Origin: VXRJ01 sp964636705
GTDB lineage: Bacteria; Acidobacteriota; Vicinamibacteria; Vicinamibacterales; UBA8438
Length of the DNA: 64,000 nt
Assembly (NCBI GenBank): GCA_964636705.1
Contig: CAZWUJ010000013.1
Coordinates: 34,069 to 98,068, forward strand
Direction of reading: 5' to 3'
Shown here one piece after another: positions 44,287 through 51,070 of this stretch (positions are counted from its first letter, which is position 1; every line of letters starts with the position of its first letter). A model generated the notes under the pieces. The model did not search any database, had not been told where the DNA came from, and worked only from the letters and a program-made list of their open reading frames with translations. Made by a program: the position numbers and the translations under genes.

Positions 44287-44549
44287 ATTGCGACGTAGAG
44301 CGCCCCCTTGACCGCGACGTGAACCGGGACCGCAACAAGCACCTGTCCCGACTCCAAAGGACTCGGTGCGGGAATCTCAGCGCGGTCCACGATGCGTGCG
44401 CCGATGGTTTCCGCAAGACAATCGGCGGCCATCGCAAGGGCATCGTCTCGATCCTCGCCCTGCGTGATTGCATCCGGCAGGTCCGGGAACGTTACCGTAT
44501 AGCGACCGTCGAGTTCGCGTTTCAGATGTGCCGGGTAAGCGAAATCCAT
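44286..44549 (-). pseudogene. HicB-type antitoxin, C-terminally truncated
   Basis: The frame starts MDFAYPAHLKRELDGRYTVT and continues FPDLPDAITQGEDRDDALAM, the HicB partial RNase H-like domain, up to ALYVAMQE. The C-terminal DNA-binding helix-turn-helix that should follow is replaced by the TPR fragment from about 44285. No hicA toxin is recognisable upstream or downstream. The remaining domain could fold, but the autoregulatory DNA-binding part is lost. Confidence 0.65.
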
Positions 44550-44647
44550 GTCGGTTTACCAATGGCCACGATTCACGCCGGCGAAAGCGATCTCACCCGC
44601 GCCGCCGGTGTGCATCATTCATCAATATGGTACGTATCCGTACTACA

Positions 44648-44895
44648 TCAAGCGGCGGGGACTTGCGGCAACGGTACTGAGCGCGAATGGACTCGATGAC
44701 CCCGCAGCGCCTGCGAAGGACTGAGCGGGTCCGCGCGGATGGCTCGGGTGACCTGTCAGTAGCGCTCCTGAAGCACGTGGACCGACACGGCCAGGCCGCC
44801 TTCCCGCAGTAGGCGCTACGCCCTGCGCCGCTTCTCGGCATCCTCGGCGGACGGACTCGCGGCGTAGATCAGGACGTTGATGTCAACGAACCGAA
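44648..44895 (-). pseudogene. vapC: PIN-domain toxin (VapC) with in-frame stops
   Basis: After the vapB stop, one frame reads VRFVDINVLIYAASPSAED (first PIN strand with its aspartate), then EKRRRA, TAG at 44816-44818, RLLREGGLAVSVHVLQERY, TGA at 44756-44758, and QVTRAIRADPLSPSQAL to another stop. The reading frame is unchanged, so two nonsense mutations inactivated the gene, and the second half of the domain is degenerate. The start codon also seems lost (GTT). VapC toxins are RNases restrained by the paired antitoxin. Confidence 0.7.
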
Positions 44896-45173
44896 CGCCG
44901 GTCGTGCAGAGCTTCGCGACTGAGATTGTCGGCCGCCCTGAATCCGCTACGGGTCGCGCAGATATCTTCGAAGATCTCGTCCAACAACCGCCCTCGGCGT
45001 TCGCCCTCGGTCTCCGCGTCCGGCCCGCGCGCACCGCTTTCGTCGGAACCGTCCCGAACGAGACGTTCGAGGAAGTCCCGCACGAGTGCCGACACGGAGG
45101 TGTCCAACTCCGCAGCGCGAATGCGGGACTGCCGATACGTGTCGTCGTCCACCGACACCGTGATGTTCCTCAT
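44883..45173 (-). CDS. vapB: VapB-type ribbon-helix-helix antitoxin
   Basis: The 96-residue protein (ATG 45173) begins MRNITVSVDDDTYRQSRIRA and continues AELDTSVSALVRDFLERLV, a CopG/Arc-like ribbon-helix-helix DNA-binding domain. The C-terminus FEDICATRSGFRAADNLSRE is the toxin-binding tail. It overlaps the beginning of the PIN pseudogene. With the toxin dead, the antitoxin is an orphan and may only repress its own promoter. The frame is intact. Confidence 0.78.
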   Translation of the reverse strand: MRNITVSVDDDTYRQSRIRAAELDTSVSALVRDFLERLVRDGSDESGARGPDAETEGERRGRLLDEIFEDICATRSGFRAADNLSREALHDRRSVR

Positions 45174-45292
45174 CGGCAAAGCCTCACAGTTTCAGCGTAT
45201 CGCAGGAGCGGAGCAGCACATCTGCCTGCCTGCCTGGGCGGACCGAGAATGCCGCGGGGCGACCTCGGCGGCCCGAGAGGTCGCGGGCAGCT

Positions 45293-45457
45293 TCATACCG
45301 CGATGGCCTCCTCCCGAACGAGAAGCAACCGGATCACGCGCGGCGCCCTGTCCTTGTCGAAGTGACAGCGCACGGCGTCTCTCGCCATCTCCTTCAGATC
45401 CTCCCAGTTCTCTCCCTGCGTGCAGATGCTGTAGCCGAGCGCCCTCCTGTCAGTCAT
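45293..45457 (-). CDS. Short HicB-like antitoxin fragment
   Basis: A 54-residue frame, MTDRRALGYSICTQGENWED through RDAVRCHFDKDRAPRVIRLL, matches the C-terminal two thirds of a small HicB-like family. The usual first strand is replaced by unrelated residues, so it may be 5'-truncated. No HicA-type toxin follows. The roughly 115 bp upstream of vapB towards this gene holds nothing recognisable. Confidence 0.5.
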   Translation of the reverse strand: MTDRRALGYSICTQGENWEDLKEMARDAVRCHFDKDRAPRVIRLLLVREEAIAV

Positions 45458-45518
45458 TGGCCACTCCGTTGCGCTTGTCATCGCGCCGAGTCAGACCCAC
45501 CGGCCATTCGCGCAGCGT

Positions 45519-46607
45519 CTACAAGGCAAAGCAGAAGTCGTGCTCCTCGAAGCGCGACACCTTCGAGCCGCGAAACACGTTCGCCTGCGTCTTGCCGACT
45601 TCGGTCGTCACGCCATCGTCGACGAGTTGAACGTCGCGCCCCAGACCAAGAGTGAGCGACTGCAACAAGCCGGCGCGAAGTTCCAACTTCTGCAAGCGGC
45701 GTCCGCCGATTCGAATCACTAGCCGTGCGCGTGCCGCCAGCAGAGGCGCCAGCCCCCGCATCGACGCCTGGATGAACGTCCAGTAGTTCTCCGGGTTGTA
45801 GTGCCGGTCATCCCCGCGACCGCGGGGCACGAGCGGCTCGCCGCCCAGAAACCAGAGGCGCAGCCACTGGTCCTCCCGGTAGTTCGTGGTGTCGAGGTAC
45901 GGCGGCGAGGTGATTACGTCGGTGACACGGCCCTCAAGGGAGGGGAACGCTGCAGAAACCCGGCGAGCGTCCGCTTGAACGACCACAGCGGAACCATCCG
46001 GAGGTCGGGTCCGAAAGCGGTAATCGAGCATCCTTTCGAGGATTTCGAAGACATCCCGCGGCGGAGGCTTGTACTCCCGCTCAGTCCACCACCGAACCGA
46101 GTAGTCGGGTTTGGTGCTGATCGTTCGCGGCATGCGGTTACTGAAGCAGTTGGGTGATCGGTGGGATTCGCCGTGCAGCGCCCCGAGGCATAGCGCCGCA
46201 ATGAAACGATCGTCCTTCCGATTGCGCCAGTCCAGGACGGAACGCAGATAGCGCACCTGCAACAGCGTTTCCCGATGGAAGCAGAGTTCGAAGAACCGAC
46301 CGAGATCCCCCTGCCACGCGCCGTCGTTCGGCTCGCCGCATCCGCGACGAAGCTCGCCCAGGCGCGCCCGGGCGCCCGACAGCGCGGGCGGATCACCCTT
46401 CGCGCCGGAGATACACACTGCCACTGGATTCAGGTCCGCGCCGGCCGACTCCCGTCCCTGCAACAGCGCCTGAAACACGGTGGTTCCTCGCCCGCTGTAC
46501 GGGTCAAAGACGACCCCGTCGTGCGGACTCGCGACAAGGTGCTTCTCGACGAACGTCTCAGGGAACATCGCGAAGTACGGACAGATCGAATGGAATCTAT
46601 GCCTCAT
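45519..46607 (-). CDS. DNA methyltransferase of a ParB/nuclease-like/MTase operon
   Basis: The 362-residue protein is an amino-DNA methyltransferase. Motif I (AdoMet binding) is VVFDPYSGRGTTVFQALLQG and the catalytic motif IV is VITSPPYLDTTNY; SPPY suggests N4-cytosine or N6-adenine methylation. Motif I precedes motif IV, as in permuted non-beta enzymes. The frame is intact and ends SRFEEHDFCFAL. Its ATG overlaps the stop of the preceding gene (ATGA), making it the third gene of a coupled operon with a PD-(D/E)xK-like protein and a ParB-domain protein. It probably marks self DNA for that system. Confidence 0.83.
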   Translation of the reverse strand: MRHRFHSICPYFAMFPETFVEKHLVASPHDGVVFDPYSGRGTTVFQALLQGRESAGADLNPVAVCISGAKGDPPALSGARARLGELRRGCGEPNDGAWQGDLGRFFELCFHRETLLQVRYLRSVLDWRNRKDDRFIAALCLGALHGESHRSPNCFSNRMPRTISTKPDYSVRWWTEREYKPPPRDVFEILERMLDYRFRTRPPDGSAVVVQADARRVSAAFPSLEGRVTDVITSPPYLDTTNYREDQWLRLWFLGGEPLVPRGRGDDRHYNPENYWTFIQASMRGLAPLLAARARLVIRIGGRRLQKLELRAGLLQSLTLGLGRDVQLVDDGVTTEVGKTQANVFRGSKVSRFEEHDFCFAL

Positions 46608-47602
46608 GCCGCCGCTCCCGTCCGGCTGCGATAGTCCGAGACCCAGCGCGCGGCCTCCGCCAGCCGATCGTACCCTTCGATCGCAACGCCTGCGTCAACC
46701 AACCCCGCGGCCTCCTCCACGCGACGCGGAACCCGCAACCGGTGCAGCACGTTGCCCATCACGCGAACATCGTCCACGAACTGATTGTCGGCCGTTGCGA
46801 ACGGTACAACCATATAGGGGATGAATTCGGTCACCGGCTGCGTCCCGAACCATCGGCTCTTGAACGCACCCAGATGCCCCTTCAGCGACTTCTCCCTTGC
46901 GTTCCGGCCCGTCGCGACCTGCGCGGCGGCGAGCGGGAAGCCCGGCAGCCGATCGAGGTGCGGGCGGGCGGCAAAGACATCGACCTGATCGTCCTTCGGC
47001 AGCCGGGGCACGCCGGCCTGCGCCTCAACGCGACCGTCGCCGAGCTGCAGCCAGATCTGCTCCAGTTTGTGGAGAAACGGAGAACGGTCCGGCCGCGGAA
47101 ACCCGAATGACCACGCATGCCCCTGCACCTCCGCCGCCATGGCCGCAGTTGCGAAGAACTGGAAGTACTCCCGCAGACGTGGCACCTCGGCATCGCCTGG
47201 ATGCAGGTCCGAACCCTCGAGTATCGGCGTCACTGCCCGCAGATTGGACAGCACGAGGCTGAGCACATACGCGGTCTGCCCGAACGACTCCTCATTCAAC
47301 TCGCAGGTCAGAACATCGCCGCGACCATCGAGCACGAACGGATACGCCGTGCCGAGTGCGTCCCGCCGCGTCTGGATCCGGGACGCGGCGCTGCATACGA
47401 TTTCCTCCTCGCCGTCGAACATCTCGGCCTGCACGTCGACGTGATCTTCGGCTGCGCCGAGAGAGGCTGCGTTCGCGAGGTCGGACGTTCGAGCTGTACT
47501 GTCGGCGGCGAAGAAGGCGGTGAGCTCAAGATAGTCGGCGGCCAGATCGACGTCGATCGAAGAGCCGGTTACCGCGTCCGTGGGCAGGTAAAGGGCGAGC
47601 AT
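46604..47602 (-). CDS. Putative PD-(D/E)xK-type nuclease between ParB and MTase genes
   Basis: The 332-residue protein has no named family I can assign. A central stretch, LPKDDQVDVFAARPHLDRLP followed by AAAQVATGRNAREKSLKGHL and FKSRWFGTQP, has the spacing of PD-(D/E)xK restriction enzymes: an acidic residue before a beta strand, then a (Q/E)xAxG/K-like strand. I therefore suggest it is the restriction component of the operon. Its start overlaps the ParB stop by one base (TGATG) and its stop overlaps the methyltransferase start (ATGA). The N-terminal third is acidic and Ala-rich and could be a recognition or interaction domain. No transmembrane segment is seen. Confidence 0.6.
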   Translation of the reverse strand: MLALYLPTDAVTGSSIDVDLAADYLELTAFFAADSTARTSDLANAASLGAAEDHVDVQAEMFDGEEEIVCSAASRIQTRRDALGTAYPFVLDGRGDVLTCELNEESFGQTAYVLSLVLSNLRAVTPILEGSDLHPGDAEVPRLREYFQFFATAAMAAEVQGHAWSFGFPRPDRSPFLHKLEQIWLQLGDGRVEAQAGVPRLPKDDQVDVFAARPHLDRLPGFPLAAAQVATGRNAREKSLKGHLGAFKSRWFGTQPVTEFIPYMVVPFATADNQFVDDVRVMGNVLHRLRVPRRVEEAAGLVDAGVAIEGYDRLAEAARWVSDYRSRTGAAA

Positions 47603-48732
47603 CAGTCCGACGAACGTGCGTGCCGGCGCTTCTTCGCCATGCGCGCATGCACGGCTTCGGCCGTCTCCTTGATGTCCTCCGCGATGTCAAGGAGTGACTG
47701 GTCCCGCCCGTCGTAGGCTCGCAGCGAGCCGGCTGCGTCCCCGATAGCCTCCCGCGCGCGGAGCAGCGACGCCGTGAACCGCGTGTCCACGGATTCTGTG
47801 CTTGCGTGCGCCTCGTCCAGATCGCCCGTCTGCTTCAGGACGTGTAGCGACTCGGCGTGGACGAGCACTTCACCGAGACGCTTGATGTCAGGGTTCTGCT
47901 TTTGGACGACCGGCGCCACGTCGTCGGCCTTCGAGCCGTATATCCAGACCAGCACCTGCTTCAGCCGAGGGAGTCTGTCCCGCGGGACCTGATCCGGCGT
48001 CGGATCATGGCGCGACCACGCGGCTTCCAGACCCAGGTAGTCCATGTACTGAGAGCGCGAGAGCGCCGTGTACAGATGTGAGAAACCGAACTTCGGAGGG
48101 TATCGGTCCTCGATATCGAACAGCCCTTGCTCTCGCGCCTGGTCCAGCACGTAGATGGCCGACACCATGCGTTTGATCGTGTCGTGCCTATCGCCGATGG
48201 CCTGCGCTATCTGTTCCAGGCCGATCCCATTCTCGCGGCCTTTCTGGTACCAGTCCGCCGCAAACCGAGCCTTCGCGTAGGCGTCCCATTTCTGCGGACC
48301 GTTGATGTGCTTGAAGCCGATGAAGGCGCGAGCCCGTTGCCGGCTTGCGACGGGATACACGGAAACCTCGTCGAGCGTCTGCTGGACCCCGTCGTCGATC
48401 TCCGGAACGGTGATACGCGTGCTCTCAGCGGCTGCGATCCTTCGCACCAGGGCCGGTTCCCGCAGGAGACGCAGCGTTGCAAGCCGCCGGTTGCCCTCCA
48501 AGACAATCAGCGCGTCATCGTCGGCGTCGTCTTCCATCACGACGAGGGGCTCGATGTCGAGGTAGCCGTTGGCGGAGATTGACTGCAGGAGCTCGTCGAG
48601 CTCCGCCGACCGATAGAGCCGCGCGATGATCCATTCGTCGGACGCATCCGTTGCCTCGCCGACCAGCCGCGGATTCCCCCGGTCCAGCCGCAGCCGCTCG
48701 ACCGGAACCTTCGCGGTCGTCTCAAGTACCAT
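47602..48732 (-). CDS. ParB/Srx-fold domain protein
   Basis: The 376-residue protein starts with a ParB/Sulfiredoxin-like domain: VPVERLRLDRGNPRLVGEAT, ELLQSISANGYLDIEPLVVM and LIVLEGNRRLATLRLL, the last being the ParB box II-like nucleotide-binding motif (EGNRR). A helix-turn-helix-like part follows (IAQAIGDRHDTIKRMVSAIY), then a long helical C-terminus. ParB-fold enzymes bind CTP or ATP, and several act as nucleases or sensors in defence systems. ATG 48732 is preferred, as GGGGTGAG lies just upstream. It overlaps the preceding small gene by 11 bp and the following gene by 1 bp. Confidence 0.82.
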   Translation of the reverse strand: MVLETTAKVPVERLRLDRGNPRLVGEATDASDEWIIARLYRSAELDELLQSISANGYLDIEPLVVMEDDADDDALIVLEGNRRLATLRLLREPALVRRIAAAESTRITVPEIDDGVQQTLDEVSVYPVASRQRARAFIGFKHINGPQKWDAYAKARFAADWYQKGRENGIGLEQIAQAIGDRHDTIKRMVSAIYVLDQAREQGLFDIEDRYPPKFGFSHLYTALSRSQYMDYLGLEAAWSRHDPTPDQVPRDRLPRLKQVLVWIYGSKADDVAPVVQKQNPDIKRLGEVLVHAESLHVLKQTGDLDEAHASTESVDTRFTASLLRAREAIGDAAGSLRAYDGRDQSLLDIAEDIKETAEAVHARMAKKRRHARSSD

Positions 48733-48949
48733 GCTCACCCCGCTGTGCACCGTCGCCTGACGGTGGTTCCTCCGCTTCCTGCCCGCGCGCGACCCGCCGC
48801 GGTGGGTAGCTCACGTACTCGATACCGGACTCGGCCTCCCGTTTCCGGATGCGTCGGAAGATCTCCTTGACGTCGTTGCCGCACTCCGCAGCGAACTTGT
48901 CGCGTATCGCAAGCACTTCAGCCACGACAGGATCATCCCGCATCGCCAT
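48722..48949 (-). CDS. Small conserved hypothetical preceding the ParB operon
   Basis: A 75-residue charged protein beginning MAMRDDPVVAEVLAIRDKFA and containing DVKEIFRRIRKREAESGIEY and VSYPPRR. It resembles a common family of small proteins starting MRxDPVVAEVRxxRD, which I recall without a known function. Upstream its frame is continuous with the mod C-terminal remnant (MKVFRV then RAAAGIGYLCD), whose stop has been lost, so transcription or translation may run through. It overlaps parB-like by 11 bp. Confidence 0.6.
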   Translation of the reverse strand: MAMRDDPVVAEVLAIRDKFAAECGNDVKEIFRRIRKREAESGIEYVSYPPRRVARGQEAEEPPSGDGAQRGEHGT

Positions 48950-48986
48950 GTCACAAAGATAGCCGATGCCGGCGGCCGCTCGGACT

Positions 48987-49235
48987 CGGAACACCTTCAT
49001 CACCTCGTCGCCGAGGTGATTGATGACCTGGACGGCGATGCGGCCCGACTCGGGGCGGCCGAACGGACGCCAGATGTCGCTGTGGAGCGAACGACCACGC
49101 GTCGGCGTTGATCTCGGCCTTGAGCGCCTTGTAGGGGTCGTTCGCAGCGAGGAAGTAGGCGTACCGGACGACGAAGCTCTCCTCGTCGTAGTCGGTGTCG
49201 CTGAACCAAAACGCGATGCCGTCGATGTGGGCGGC
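48987..49235 (-). pseudogene. Type III mod 3'-end fragment (copy b)
   Basis: The DNA matches the last about 85 codons of the intact mod gene (59.84-60.1 kb). In one frame it reads GIAFWFSDTDYDEESFVVRY and NDPYKALKAEINADAW, and after a one-base shift RPESGRIAVQVINHLGDEVM then KVFRV. The intact Mod has ESGRIAVKVINHLGDEVMKV at the same place. The remainder of the gene is absent and the native stop is lost. It is cut upstream by a transposase fragment on the opposite strand at about 49236. Confidence 0.8.
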
Positions 49236-49375
49236 TAGCGTCGACCTGCCGCGAGGCGGAAGAGACCCGTTCTACGAGCGATTGAATCGTGTTCTTGACG
49301 AGGCGGGCCTCGACGACTTTGTCGAGAGCGCGTGCGCGAAGTTCTACGCGGGCGGGGTGGGCCGTCCGAGTCTGG
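49236..49375 (+). pseudogene. Transposase 5' fragment (IS1182-like)
   Basis: The frame reads LPRGGRDPFYERLNRVLDEA and GLDDFVESACAKFYAGGVGR then PSLA, the N-terminal region of IS1182-type transposases (HPFYRRLNQVLDEAGFDAFV type). The catalytic DDE domain is absent. It joins directly to a restriction-endonuclease fragment at about 49376. No terminal inverted repeats were identified, so only a short relic remains. Confidence 0.6.
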
Positions 49376-49876
49376 CTCGGGCCGTGAATCAGTTGAAGGA
49401 GGCCTTACAAGCTGAGGTCCTGCGCCGCGTTCTTGAAGCCCCGCCGGCATTCCTGGAGCAAATCGTCGTAGGTCTTCTGAATCAAAATGGGCTACGGCGG
49501 AGGTGATGCTTCCATGGGCCGCGTCACCGGCGGCGCCGGCGACGGTGGGATCGACGGAACGATCCGGGAGGACAAGCTGGGACTGGATGAAGTCTACGTT
49601 CAGGCAAAGAAGTACGCCGACGGAAAGACCGTCGGTGAAGCCGAACTGCGGAACTTTGCGGGGGCCATCGACGCAGCGGGCACGACCAAGGGCGTATTCG
49701 TCACTACGTCCAGATTCACGGACGCCGCGAAGCACTGCGTGGCGCGCAGTCCGAAGCGGATCGTCTTGATCGACGGGGAGGAACTGGCGCGTCTCATGGT
49801 CGAGCACGGCGTCGGCGTGCGGCTCAGGGATCGTTACGAGGTCAAGAGGATCGACGAGGACTACTTCGACATGTGA
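49376..49876 (+). pseudogene. mrr: Mrr-type restriction endonuclease, 5'-truncated and frameshifted
   Basis: The catalytic domain is recognisable: VLRRVLEAPPAFLEQIVVGL, then after a one-base shift MGYGGGDASMGRVTGGAGDG, GGIDGTIREDKLGLDEVYVQ and AKKYA, giving the GIDG...VQAKKY PD-(D/E)xK signature. The end VEHGVGVRLRDRYEVKRIDE is complete. The N-terminal winged-helix domain is replaced by the transposase fragment. The shift occurs in the AAAA run at 49484-49487; three As would restore the frame, so it may be recent, a phase-variable site, or a sequencing error. Mrr enzymes cut modified DNA. Confidence 0.72.
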
Positions 49877-49901
49877 TCCGGAACCAAGCCGGTCGTTCTC
49901 T

Positions 49902-50540
49902 CTACCACAAGTCCTTCCGCAGCTGCCTCACGAGCCTGAACGTCCGACGGGCCGGCCGCGCCTTGAACATCTCAACGCCACAACTCTCACGAAGGGCGGA
50001 TTCCATCTCGTTGCGAGAAATGTCAGATTCGGCTCCTACGATTACTTGCTTGAGCGCAAGTTCGTCGGACAACCGGACGAAGTAGTGCTCGCCATCTCTC
50101 TTGCACTTATGAAGCTGAACAACTGCGCGCCGTTCTTTTTCGTACCTCCAGTGCCAGAACTTCTTCAGAAACAGGCCCTGGGCGAAGTCCTGAGTTAACA
50201 TTTCCCTCCGCGGAGGCGGGAATTCTCGCTTAGGAACATACACGACCGGGTGCACAAAGTCTTCGGGAACGTCGAATCCCAGGCAGACACCCTTGTGTTT
50301 GTCGGCATAGTGAGCCCACATCAGTGGGCTTCGCCACGTTTCGCTAAAGCAGACCAGTCCGTGGGTTCGTCCAAACCGGTGCTTTGTGTTCCGCAAGACC
50401 TGTCGAACACTCGGGTCGGAGAGTTTCACTGCAAGGAACTCAAAGGGGTCGTTCAGGTTCTCAATACACGAGACCTTCAGGCGTCTCTTTCGTAGATTCT
50501 CCACACCGTAGTGCTTGCAGACGAAATGGTAAACGCGCAT
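49902..50540 (-). CDS. DUF2971 family protein
   Basis: The 212-residue protein has the DUF2971 landmarks: MRVYHFVCKHYGVENLRKRR, ENLNDPFEFLA, CFSETWRSPLMWAHYADKHK and GVCLGFDV. Members occur in defence islands and are often labelled abortive-infection-like; activity is unproved. Base composition is lower in GC than neighbours and several codons (AAG/AAA, TTT) are unusual for the window, suggesting recent transfer. The frame is intact with no overlapping partner. It lies between res and mod remnants. Confidence 0.8.
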   Translation of the reverse strand: MRVYHFVCKHYGVENLRKRRLKVSCIENLNDPFEFLAVKLSDPSVRQVLRNTKHRFGRTHGLVCFSETWRSPLMWAHYADKHKGVCLGFDVPEDFVHPVVYVPKREFPPPRREMLTQDFAQGLFLKKFWHWRYEKERRAVVQLHKCKRDGEHYFVRLSDELALKQVIVGAESDISRNEMESALRESCGVEMFKARPARRTFRLVRQLRKDLW

Positions 50541-50579
50541 GAGTCATGTCCTCCCCGCTTCGCCACCCCGAGCCGAGGC

Positions 50580-50704
50580 ACCCACTGGCTCTGCTGACTC
50601 AACGCACGGGCGATCACATGCGCTCGACCAACCAACGCCTGGAACTGTGCCTTCAGCACGTCCTTCAAGTCCGGCTCCATCGTGTAGACCGTCCGATTGA
50701 TCAT
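50580..50704 (-). pseudogene. Type III res C-terminal remnant
   Basis: The frame from 50704 reads TVYTMEPDLKDVLKAQFQAL then VGRA, which aligns with the C-terminus of the intact Res at 62.7 kb (DVYAMEEDFEAKLEAEFHAL then VERA). About 40 codons remain. The rest of the 284-bp gap between DUF2971 and the GIY-YIG gene shows nothing else recognisable. Together with mod fragment b it marks a second, decayed res-mod locus. Confidence 0.5.
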
Positions 50705-50824
50705 GGACCGGGCCGACGAAACGCTGAACCTCGACGTCGACCCGGTGCAGGTGCGCCGGTGCGTAGCAAGACTGGCGATGGAGTAGCATGAGAGACGAAC
50801 GGGATGGGCATCGAGGGAGAAACA

Positions 50825-51064
50825 ATGACGAAGAGGAACACAGCCAAGTATCATTTCAAGGACGGCAATTTCATCGTGCACACTGGAATCACGACTGACC
50901 TTGAGAGGCGTGAAGCTGATCACCAACGAGAGTCAGGTGTGGACAGCGGCCACATCACGAAGGTTGGCCGCCTCACGACTCCTGAAGCAGCGAAAGAGTG
51001 GGAGCGAGAGCAACGAGACGCCGGAAAGCCAACCGAAGGGTACCGAACACGTCCCAGAAAATGA
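50825..51064 (+). CDS. Small GIY-YIG-like protein
   Basis: A 79-residue protein, KYHFKDGNFIVHTGITTDLE with RREADHQ, SGHITKVGR and TPEAAKEWEREQRDAG. The IVHTGIT stretch corresponds to the GIY-YIG core strand, with the R-x-x-x-H pattern after it. Such stand-alone small proteins are common in prokaryotic defence neighbourhoods; nuclease activity is unproved and the catalytic glutamate is not obvious. ATG 50825 follows GAGGGAGAA. It is the only intact + strand gene in this part of the island and converges with the RelE-UvrD gene. Confidence 0.7.
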   Translation: MTKRNTAKYHFKDGNFIVHTGITTDLERREADHQRESGVDSGHITKVGRLTTPEAAKEWEREQRDAGKPTEGYRTRPRK

Positions 51065-51070
51065 CCTGCG

